Shown here piece by piece: positions 14,898 through 26,800 of a stretch of 64,000 bases of DNA. The stretch's first letter is position 1, and every line of letters begins with the position of its first letter. The notes under the pieces were generated by a model, which was given only the letters and a program-made list of their open reading frames with translations, was not told the origin of the DNA and made no database searches. A program made the translations under genes and the position numbers. Source of the stretch: Strongylocentrotus purpuratus (taxonomy: Eukaryota > Echinodermata > Echinoidea > Camarodonta > Strongylocentrotidae). The stretch spans positions 601,501 through 665,500 of the forward strand of contig NW_022145547.1 of NCBI RefSeq assembly GCF_000002235.5, read 5' to 3'.

Positions 14898-17800
14898 CTG
14901 GGTTGGGGATAGCATAGGGAATAGGGTACATGATGGTCGAGCTGTATACGGAAGTGTCCCAGTAACGAGAGAGGGGGAAGTTTGATTTGGCCACTGTGTA
15001 ACAGGAACTTTACTCTGTATGTTTGTATTCATGGTCAGGAATAAATCACAAGAACCATCTCTCTTTCTGTCTGTCTCTGTCTCTGTCTCTCCTCCCCTCC
15101 CTCTTTCTCTCATCTTCCTCCTTCTTCTTCTTCCATTGGAGTACATGTACATCCCTCTTATAGAGTATTTTTGTTCTCTCTCTCTCTCTCCCTCTCCCCC
15201 CTCCCTCTTATGATGCTGAAGATGTAGGAAGGATAGTAGATAATCAAAGAGGGAAGTAAAAACAGAAAAGATATGGAAGAGAACATATTAAAGAAGATTG
15301 GGTATAGAGATTTGAAAAAAATAATGGCAGTAGAAAATGAAAAAGAAGACTTAAGCAGCAGTAACATATGTAGAAGCAGCAGATAAAGACAAAGAACAAG
15401 TATTGTAGGGAGACGAAGAGACAATCACAGAGATGTTTGACTCACAACCCACAGACTTACCTAAGACTCCTAGATCGAGGTCTACATGAAGGAGATCTCC
15501 TGCCATCTTCCTGGTCCCCTCCTACATTACTCTCACTGCTACTGAAATGCTGTGAGAGGAGCTGAAGATCCTCAGGGGTGGGTTGGTAGGGTAGCTGATG
15601 AAGACGCTCCTGACTTGAACAGGACGACTGAAAGAAGAATTACAGACAAAGATTGGTCATTGAATTAACTCTATATTACTCTTAAATTACTTTTAAAAGG
15701 CACCACAGCTTCTTAAAGGATGTATTGGAGGGGAGAGTGAAGGAACTGGACCAAGATGGAGACCCAGAATCAACTGGGAAAAGAATGTCAAGAACTGGAG
15801 TGGACTAAAACTGCAAGAGTGCACCAGAATGGCAGAAGATAGAGTGAAATGGATAGATGTTGCAATCAACCTCCTAACCGGGAGAAGACAATATACAGTG
15901 CGTCCCAGAAAAACGAAACCGAGAAGTATCGATGTTTTATCATAACTTAATCACAACCATAATTAATGAATGATACATATTTGGAAAGCTTAGAGTCTCC
16001 TCTTTCAGTTGATGCTACTCAGATGATGCATATTTCACGCAATTTGAAGGAAGGAAACCAAAAAGACATTTGGCGGGCGGTTTCTGAATTTCAAAGAAAA
16101 ATTCACATTTCTAGAAAGATGAGTTTCTGCCCTTTCATATGACACCTCAATCAGGAAAAATGAGCGAGGAATAACAAAGTTCTGTTTGTTTAAAGTAGCC
16201 CTTACATTTTCATAATTTTAACAAACGAATTCGTTTTCACTGGGTGCCTGCTGTAGCAAGAAGCAGATTTGACAAAAGACTTAACTCTGTTTCGTTGACA
16301 ATCAGCCATGCATGAACAAAAGTTTGTCAAAATGTTACATGCATCTAAATGGTGACAGTCATTACTAAGCTAAGAAAACAGCTATGAATTAGATTAAAAA
16401 GTTGAGAGGGTTGGTGGAGCAATAACATGTGCAAGGAAACCATCTTCTGCCTGATGTAGAGTTAAAAGGCAAAGTGGGCACGAGGGTGGGTAGATGTTTT
16501 GTAAAAGGATAACATGTGAAAGTGATAACTTACCGATACAGCTGAACTGGGTGTGTTCGTCCCGTACCCCGATGATGGCAGGGATGCCAGAGACCATCTT
16601 CTACCGTCAGCCTGACGTACAGAGTTAAAGGCAAAGTGGGCATGAGGGTGGATCGGCACTCGAGGACTCTCCAAAGGACTCCCTGAACAGAAGAAAGAAT
16701 GTTCACACGTACGTTCCATATGATTTGATCAGGGTATAACACATTTTCTGTAGACTCTACCTTGGGTTAATTTAATGCAGGTTCAGTATTCAAGTTAAAC
16801 ATGAGAAGATTCATCTTGAGCTTAACTTTTTCACCTTCAAAGGATATTATCTTTTGTCCATCACAAATACATCAACATCAGCCAATGCAGAATGAATAAT
16901 CACATAAATCATTTAACGCTTTTTTTTAGTAAATTGCCCTCGTTTGTCAGTACTTTCATCCCATGACAAAGTAACAAATCCTACAGGTAAAATTAATAAT
17001 AACCCAGAATCAACACTGTGTCCAACGTCTGCATCTTAATTTATTTTGTAGAAACAGTTCTTGTCTGTTGAGAGTCAAAAAAGTGGTAGCTCAAAGTTCA
17101 CCCAGGACTGCCGCATTATTTGGAACATCATGGTTCATGTATACTGTACATGTGACAAAAGTTGACAGTCCACTGTTTTTGTTCTATATGTCTATCAAAG
17201 CGGGTAAAGGATTAAAGGATACTAGAATGCCATTTTAGCTCTCACTCTCAGCAGATGGGCCCTGTTTCATAAAACTCATTATCAATAACAAATGCTGAAT
17301 TCTATCACAAATTTGCTCTAAGCCAATCAAATGCCACAATTTCAGTAGCTTGTAACAGTTATTGTAACTTGTTATTGATAACACATTCTATGAAACAGGG
17401 ACCAGCACCTAAATGACTGTAAGAACACACATGGCGTCTGTTTCATGATCTTTACCTCTCAATGGAGATGTGTCATCATATCCAGTGATATTATTGATCA
17501 ATAAAGGCTTCCGTGTTGGTAGTTTATTCATGTGATTGATTATATGCCTTCATGTGTCGGCTTTTATTGATTATTAGTCATACATTCAGTCAGTTTTATC
17601 TCTGGGGTGAGAAAAAGCCGGAGGGTATCACAAAATGCATCAAAAGCCGAGCAACCTCATAAGAATCATTTATCAAATCACACCCTCAGGGTTATAAAAA
17701 GATTGTTATATCATAAACTACATGTATGTATGAACATAAGATAAATTCAGATATTTCCACAAATCATTTTATTTTACTTTTGTTTATTCTCCACAGGCCA

Positions 17801-20800
17801 TAAAATCAATTAAATTTCAGCAGTTGCAAAATCATATTATCTAGTAAGATATAAGACGGATCTAAATAGAGACAGCTAAAGTATATATTTCAAGAAAAAA
17901 AACCCCCAGATTTTCTTGCATTATCATGACTTGGAATATTTGCAATTATGCCATCCAATTGTCAAATTACTTTATTTCAATTCTCCATGTAGATCTTTGT
18001 AAAGTAATCATTGTTTAATTATTAAAATATTGTTATTGCTTTTGATATATTTTTTTCTCAAACAAAATGTTTTCCTTTGGTATGTTAGTATAAATGATGT
18101 TGTTATGTTTTTGTTTATAATTCTCATGCCTCATATCAAATACATATTACAAACAGAGTGACATACCAGGTAGATACATACCATCGCCATGAGAACCAGG
18201 AGAATTTGAACGTTTCATCACCGGGGAACTGTTTTTTCCTTTCCTGGTTCGTCCATAACTGCTTGAAAGACAAACAAAAAATAGATTGAACCAATAGAAA
18301 ATATAATACTAATATGATAAGAACAAAACGAATGTATTTTATTTGAGAAAAATAGTCTTATTAGAAGGGGTATCATTCCCAGAAACATGATTACTTCCTT
18401 TAAAAAAAAAAATATGCAAAGAATGGTCCTAAATATGCTTTTTAAATGATATTTATCAAAACCACAAAGAAAAGGGCATGAATTTTAATCATTTTGGTTT
18501 GTGTAAACAATTCTCCATGCCATTACACAGTCTAGTTAAATGTATTTGAGTATTTGAGAAGTAAAGCTAGTGTATCGCCTCCGTAAAGGTTGATTTTAGA
18601 AGTGGGTGAAATATTCACCACAGTATTACGTCAATGGATCAAAAGACGCAAGGCATGAAACCTAAGCTAGCCTCTCTCTCTTCACGTGTGCAGGAATGAC
18701 TTCTATCACACATACAACACAGTGAAGTGTACAGTATGTGTTTGTGTACAGCACAGAAGATACAATATGATCATTGTGGTTAGGTTCAACGGTAATTACA
18801 GAACATGTCAATCAAATGAAGCAATCCTGATGTTACGTGTACGTATCTATTTGTTTTGTCTTAGGTGTTAACGATGATGTATACACCAATGTAAATCCTT
18901 TTTTTTCTTCAGTCAAGGGTGCTAAATTCACATGTTCCTTTCAACTGTAAAAATTGGCAATGAATATGAAATACAATGCTTAATGAGCTATCTACTTTAG
19001 ATGGGAACATGTTATTGCAAAAATCCATTTGAAAGACATTCCAAATGATGAATGGTTAAAAGATTTTTTTTAGATGAAAACTGTTCTGTTCAAGATGTAT
19101 TTTCATATTTAGTTTCCTTTATTTGAATAGCTCTTCAAGGGCAATATATTTTTTCCAAGCACATTTCTTCCCCTTTTTTCATATTTCTGTCTCTTTCTCT
19201 CTCACTTCCCTCCCCCTCTCCCCCTCCCCTCTCTCTCTATCCCTTCCCTCTGTCTCTATCCCTTCCCTCTGTCTCTATCCCTCAATCTACACCATGTTTA
19301 GATCATGCTACATGTATGGATAATTCCACTCAGAACATTAAGATAATGACACATTCTCTCAGAACAAGCAACTTCTGAAAGAGTCTGGCAATCAATTTCA
19401 ACCAAATAACAGCCCAAAATTCTGCAATTTTATGGATTTTTATGGAAAAATGATACAGTACTGTCTACTTGACAATTTTTTAATTTTTTTTTTGCAATTC
19501 ACTCTATCCCATCAGTTTACCTCTGTTAATTATGGAAAAACACAGACAGTACAATCCAAAATACATAATTTGGATATCCTTTACAAAAAATCTTTCCCTG
19601 ATAGAGAAATATGTTTCTGTTTAGTTGTAAGAGCAATGGATAACCGCTAGAAAATAGATCCTATTTGGCATCCTTGATTAATTCCGAAAGGACGGTAAAC
19701 AACCTACTCCAGCCCTCCCACACCCAGACACTCAAGTGGGACTATGACGAAAGATGAGGTGTATGGTTGGGGGCTGGTAGACTTCAGAGAGGGCAAAAAC
19801 TGGATGAAATAATAAAGAACTCTGCCCCACGGCTCAACCTGTCATCAGTCAGACCCACGAATATTAGAGTAAAGATAAACGAGAGATGAAAACTAGCAGC
19901 CGGAACCCCATAAATCAAGAAAAGGATGAGAGCTGCTAGGGGCTGTGTTGCCAATTTACTGTCTGCTTCACCACAATAGTGATCTTTACAATACCTTACA
20001 GCAAAGGCAATGCTATGATTTTTCAGGGGGGGGGGGAGGAGAAGGTTGAATTTTCAACTCTTCTTGCTACGCCCCTGCCTTCATCAGCAACTTGCAGGTG
20101 TGACATAAAAAGAAACCTCGTTTAATAGGAACACTGTTATGTAACAAAGTCTCGTTATCAGAAGGTAGTTTGCTGATTTCACTCCTTTGTATTCTTCCTT
20201 AGCTCGACTGGTATCTTAACCTTTGGAATACTGCATTCTCTACTTCCCATAGGCTTTATAAAGGGACTATCAACATCCTACAGGCAATAGGTTTCAAAGA
20301 ACAAACATAAATTTAATAACAACTGTTAAGTCTTCCCATTACAAACCCTACAAACAACCAGGAAAATGAACACCTTATTTGTTCCAACAATGTGGTTCCT
20401 TGATCTCAGGCAAATTAGGCAACCAAGCGCTGACTCCTCTCACAGAAAATATTCACCTCCAGCTACGGACAAGACTAATTAATTTAGAATAATATTGGGA
20501 CTAGTAAAAAGGTACGGTTGTCATAGCAACTTGACATTTGCGGCTTGTAAAGGATGACGCATTGCAGATGCCCTCCTTACAGAGTTGGAGGTAAAGATAC
20601 GCATGCACAATTAGCTGGCTGTAGAGTTGAAGGACTGCTCGCTATAATTTTTACCTGCATGATTATAAATGAGATAGAATGTACTGAAAACTTGGCCATC
20701 CTCCCCAACATGAAAGCAAATGTCTTTATTTAAACAAATTACGGTACTTCGTTTACCTTAAATGTGTTACAGAAGGGAATGAGAAGGAAGTCAATTGAGG

Positions 20801-23800
20801 TAGAGAGATGAGTAAGAGAGAGTGGGAAAGAGGGACGGAAGATGGAGGGAAGAAGGAGGGAGAAGGGGAAAAGATAGGGATGAGAGAAAGAGATGAAAAA
20901 TGAAATGGAAGAGAAGGAGACAGAGGGAGGGAGGGAGAGAAAGAAGGGAGGGAGGGAAAGAAGAGAGGGAGGGAGAGAAAGAAGAGAGGGAGGGAGAGAA
21001 AGAAGAGAGGGAGGGAGAGAAAGAAGAGAGGGAGGGAGAGAAAGAAGAGAGGGAGAGAGAGAGGGAGATGGAGAGAGAGAAAGCAGAGAGGGAGGGAGAG
21101 AGAGAAGAGAGGGAGCCAGAGGCAAGGAGAAGAGACCACATGACAGGCCAAGACAGAAATCTTCAGACAAACAAAATTGGATTGAGGGGATCGAGGACAC
21201 TATCCGACATTCATGTATCAGGTAAACAGCCTCAAAGGTAGGCAAACATGAAGGAAATTGATGAGAGGGGAGACAGAGGGGAGACGGATGGGATGCCAAA
21301 TGCGTTTTTTAAAGAGAAAGTAGAGTGTAAGATGTGAAAAATAATTCCTAACGCTAATCAGTCCCGGTCAGGTAGAAATCACCTAGATCAGCTAGACGAG
21401 CAGCTTTAAAAAGACAAAACATCCTATTAAATCAGCACACCGCCTCTCAATAGTATTACTTCTTTCAAAACTAGCTGACCAAGACCATGTATCCTTTTTT
21501 CTCTCTTAAAGACCTAATATATATTACAAATGCAATTTAGTCAAAAAGCATGAATACAGTCGAGTTTGGTAGCTCTCTAACTTACAACAAAGCGTGAAAT
21601 CTATTCTGTAGCAGCACTTGGCATGTAAACATCAAGTTCAACATGCACAAAATAAGCCACAAATTTCCATCTTGAAATGTGTTTGGTAGAAAAAGGACAC
21701 AAATAAAAACAGAAGAAATGTTTGAAAGAACAATGGCATACAAGGAATGAAGGAAAAGAGGAGATATAAGAAAGATAGGAATGGATGGATAATGAGAATT
21801 CATAGAGGGATATAAATCAGAAGGGGCAGTTCAACGCAGAGAGAGAGAGAGTATACATGCATGTTAATCACACTGGACAGAGTAGATGGGGACTGATTAG
21901 TGGTGCGCAGGAAAGAAGGATCTGCTCCAGACAAGTGGATTTTGATTAGCTAGATTTGAGGTCACAATCTGATGCAGCTTCAGCTTCAGCCAGAAAGATG
22001 GAGAGATGGTAAACAAGAAGACACACCGGGGCAGTTCACACAGAGAACAATAAGCGAGATTTCAAAAATATATATTTTTGAAGTGTCATAATCTTTTATT
22101 TTATGTGTGAATCAAACGAATCACATTGCACAATGGTGTTTTTGTCAGTTATTTGTTTGATCTTTGCTAGTTTTTTAATATTTTGGGCATAACCTTAATC
22201 ATTTACCATTTGCTCTGTGGTACAATGAGTGTCAATAGAAATGATAGAAGATTATTCAGGTTATGTATCATATGTATAAACAGGGGCTAAAAGGGTGAGA
22301 TACGTATTACTTGCTTGAAGCTCACTTTTTCTTATGTGTGAAAGGGCCTACTACCATGGAGTTCATAAAAAGTAAAAGTGAAAGAAAAAGATACAATTCC
22401 AGATTAATGAATTTATTGACCTATTTTTCATGACATACATATGCATTTTTGACGGGAAACATATATTGTGTCTGATTTTGCTATCTCTCATCTATTCTTC
22501 ATCTTGCAAGTTTCTCACCATCCCAAGCTCTACCTTGGATGCTCCGTAAAACTTAAGATAGGTCACGATAAATTGAGCAGTCACTTTGCGGAGACATGCC
22601 CCATGCACATGCAACAAGCATCTGAAATTCTAACCACCCCGCCTCAAGTAATTCAGATGGAATATTTAACGAAGTCACTTGGTAGGCGGTGAAGGTCTTC
22701 GTACATTCCCTTGAGCACTAAGGCCATCTTCATGGTACCAATAGCGCCAGAGCGTAAAACAAAACTAGTATTAGTAGAAAGAGGGGAGGAGGAAGAGGAG
22801 GAGGAGGAGGAGGAGGAGTACAAATAGAAGTAGCAGCAGCAGTAGTAGTAGAAGTAGTAGCAGTAGTAGTACAAATAGTAGCAGTAGTAGTACAAATAGT
22901 AGCAGTAGTAATAGAATTATTAGTTGTAGTATTATTATTATTAGAAGTATTAATAGAAATATTAGGGAGCAGTAGTATAAATAGTAGTAGTTGAAGTAAA
23001 AGTAGCTAGCAGGAGTAGTAGAAGTAGTTGTAGTAGTTGTAGAAGTAATAGTTGTGTCCGCAGTCATAGCAGTGGCATCATGATTACGAGGAAGAGAAGT
23101 AGTTTGAGGAGAGGCAGCAGTAGTGTCTTTAATAACTACAGAAGAAAATACCAATGGAAATCTCAATTCATAAAAATGACATTAACAAATTATTGTACCC
23201 GTAAAGCTCAAGTTTGTAATATATTGTCTTATATATTTAGATTTTCAACCAATAAAAAACACCTCTAACTTCACTCCCTCTTTGCAGACCTTACATAACA
23301 TATCCCTTCAAACATTTGGCAGATATACAAGAACCCGTTCCTATTGTTTTATTTTTCTACAAGAAAAAGCTTGGTTGAGTACCTAATGCCTATTTACTGT
23401 ATAATGCATGCATTTCTAGGCGTACCGAGCCATGCATTAGTATTTGTATACGTACATCGATGCTCATGTGCTGTAGAATTACATGAATTACTCCAGCAAT
23501 TTGGATTCTGGTTCCCCTTTAATGAAAACTCAATACCTTCAACGTGACTTCACAATGGCAGAAAAACAGATGAATACGAGCTAGTAAACAAGCTCTCATA
23601 GCCTGTTCAGATGGGTAATTAATACTAAGCTCGTTTAAAGAAACGTATAGCAAAAGGAGCATACAGACTGGAAAACAACATTGTATAAGGAAACTCATTT
23701 TGACGAGGCCAGTTGACGTGACACCTTGGACCCGTTTCACAAAGCCCTTTGTCAATGACAAATGACAAAAATCAATGACAAATTTGCTGTTAACCAATCA

Positions 23801-26800
23801 GAAGCAAGGATTTCAATAGCTTATGACAAAAACTGTCATTTGTCACTGATGACAAGTTTCATAAAATGGGGCCCTGGTCAATCATTTGTGCATCCTTACG
23901 AGAAGCCCTGCCGAGTGATGCGATTTTTGTACAATATGAGGTTCAGACTATAGAGCGGACCCTGATTCTTCATCGAGTTGACGTTTGAAACTATGCTCAA
24001 ACAGGTGTTTCACTATACAACGTTTCATTATACGGTATTTCTGTATATGACATTCAGACTAGCAAAATTTAATTATTTAACTGTATACAAAGACTTGTAC
24101 AGCTATACGATGAATGGGGGGAAGTCTAAATGGGGGTAGTCTGAGAGCAGGGTCAATTTCAAACTCCAATGCATCGTAGCTGATGTTATCTGAAGGTTGT
24201 TCTCTAGGTACATGTGACCTACTTTAATGGCTAGGTTATTGCAAATGTGTTCCGAAAGTCAGCCTTATAGTACATTCAAATGCCTTTGAGAATACCACAA
24301 TGTTTAGAACCAGGTGAGGGCACAGTACTGCCGCCCCCCCCCCTCCTCCCCCAACCCCATAAACATACTACCAAAACAAAACAAAAAATCAATTCTTATG
24401 AATACTCATATCTGGTGTATGATGTAATACCCGAAAAAAGAAATGAACTAATAAAAAACCAGAGTATCAAACTACTTTTAAGAAGAAAATGGATAGGTTT
24501 ACAGAAAAAAGGAAGGATATGCCACAAAGCTTTAGATTGTCTCATGAGCCTGATAGCAAGGCTTTAGTACTAACCCTCCAGCATTGTATTCATCATAAGA
24601 CCTATAGAGAGATGAACGTATTCCAAGTACACCAGCAGTGAGACATAATTAGACATATTCTACATGAAGAGTTCTTAATCCCATGACATTTCTGGCGGAT
24701 TAGTTTGCTATAAGACAAGGTCTCTCAAGGACTGCTAGAAGATTATACATTGCCATTCTCCTACGTATGATGTAAGCATGACAACAATTAAAGAACGGGT
24801 ATAATGTCTCTTGACATCTCTCCGCAAGATAGAACTTGAGATACCTACTGCATTTTCATCTGCCGAGGGGCAGAATGGCATTATGTATAGATGTAAAATG
24901 AGACTAAAGCCCTTCTTGCTCAAAGTGGGCAATTTAAGAGCTTCTTGAAAAGGATCTTTTGTACGGAGATAATCATTTGATAGGCATGTCCCCATGGCAT
25001 GTTCCACACACTTTCATGAAGTTTTTCTCTGAATAGTCTGAAGATTTGTGAAGACTTCTCACTTGCAAACTAACAATCTGATTTGATTGTTTTCTCCGCT
25101 TTCAGGTTTCGTGTTACCAACAGGAAATGGACGAATGCTCTGCGGACAAATTCTCTGAGGCGGCGGTCATCTGGATTTAGGCTCAAAACTTGGAAGAGAA
25201 ATACCACAAGCACGCTCGCAGCTAAAAAAGAATGACAACTTTCTGGTTGTTTTCCTTAATGAAGTTTTCCTGCCGGGCACAAAGAAATCAATACAAATTT
25301 GTAACCAAACTGCTAAAAATCACGTTTCCCTGCACGCAAACTTTATTGCAAGTATTTCTTTTTTCTTTTTTTAATAATTACATTTGTTTTGTAAAAAAAT
25401 ATTTCAGTGACCCAAAATATCAGATATAACATTTTCTCATATTCTCAAATTCTGGGAAATAGTTGAAAGAAGAGAATTTTGTTTAGGAATCAATGCTTCC
25501 ATCTTTGGGACAAAAACCTTTGCTAAATCATGAGTAATATACTATCTCCTCTAAAACAGAGGAAAGAATCAAGGTTTTCTGCTAAATCCAGGTGAGGATA
25601 CATCATCTTCACCTTGTTAGGAATCCGTTTCCAATTTTCTCCAGACAATGTGTTTCACTTCCAGACGGAAATTGGGGACCCAGAGGCATTGAAACTAGAG
25701 CAAGAGGCAATTATGGTGGACTTTCCTATAAATCTATAAGAATGGACACAATAGAAATGTATACGCAGAAACAGGTTGAGAGCAGGCTCTACTTTACCCT
25801 GGGACCCGTTTCACAAAACTTGTCATCAGTGACAAATGACAGTCTTTGTTATAAGCTACTGAAATCCTTGCTTCTGATTGGTTATCAGCAAATTTGTCAT
25901 TGATTTTTGTCATTTAACATTGAAAAAAAGCTTTGTGAAACAAGTTCCTGGTTTCAAACAAAATGTGCAAGGATGGGAAAAGATTAATAGATGATGCACC
26001 TTCTCTAGCACTTGGTTTTAGTTTTGAGATGCCATTTTTTGTTCATGCAATATGGCAACACCCTCCAAAAAGTAGAAAACATAACAATGAATATTCTTTA
26101 AGAAATGAACACAGCGAATGGAAATGTTTGTTCTTTCTACTCATGCATTGTTTGAAGACTGTATTGAAGCCAAACCACAAAATATGGGCAACTTTCTTTA
26201 ATGTTACCACTCCCTGCCATTACTGTAGTTTGAATTCTTTTGAACCATACCTGTCAACAACCTCACAAGTGATCACATTGCTAAGATCCTTTCTTGGATG
26301 AATAGCAGGTGACTCATTCTTCTAGGGCTTCCCTCGTATCAGTGTAGACAAATCATAAAGGGCATGTTCATTTGTGGTCAATGTCATGATGTGAACACAC
26401 CAAGGGTGGCTTTTCTGTGCATCAGTCTGCTGGGTTACCTTCATAAGCATGTTCATGTTATCAGAATCACGATTTTAAAACATGAACAGTTATGCTTTCA
26501 GACATTCAAGGACTGTTCAGTTTCGGTATCATGATTCAAAACGTAAATATATCAGAGGAGGATATTTGATATACATACATCATCACAGAGTTAAAACTAT
26601 TTATCTATATTTTGTATGATAGTATCGCCATGGATGGAATTCACCTTACACATGCTAGCAGTTGCAATGCTAGGCAAGCTTAGCCTCTACCCAAATTTTG
26701 TCTAAAGTATATAAGCACAATTTTGTATTCAAAATGTATGTATATAAGAAATTAAACTGGTTCATCCTACAAGTATACATCATCTGATAGGCATGATCAC

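Larger units (their letters stand above)
9055..15460. other. MAST intron 6
   Basis: Low-complexity rich. It holds a CpG-dense palindrome (9644-9669), long A runs (9703-9741, 9930-9957, 10389-10430), an AAATTT run (9906-9931), AT dinucleotides (10590-10687), TTTA repeats (11098-11210), a dispersed repeat (12751-12935), the hairpin 14655-14732, GA repeats (14864-14894) and CT tracts (15058-15200). No exon or gene was seen. Confidence 0.7.
15628..16533. other. MAST intron 5
   Basis: Packed: a LINE reverse-transcriptase tail (15709-15890), a second interspersed repeat beginning GTGCGTCCCAGAAAAACGAA (about 15898 onward, right end undefined) and the decayed exon 5 copy (16434-16496). Confidence 0.7.

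Noticed and set aside
17238..17256. AGCTCTCACTCTCAGCAGATG as another hairpin-family copy
   Set aside because: Only a right-arm-like remnant; no left arm was found nearby.
20739..21299. 186-codon Ser/Pro/Leu-rich minus frame and Glu/Arg-rich plus frames
   Set aside because: Purine-tract artefact, open in several frames on both strands with low-complexity composition.
22771..23166. 131-codon poly-Leu frame resembling a membrane protein
   Set aside because: Trinucleotide repeat translation, not a signal or transmembrane sequence.
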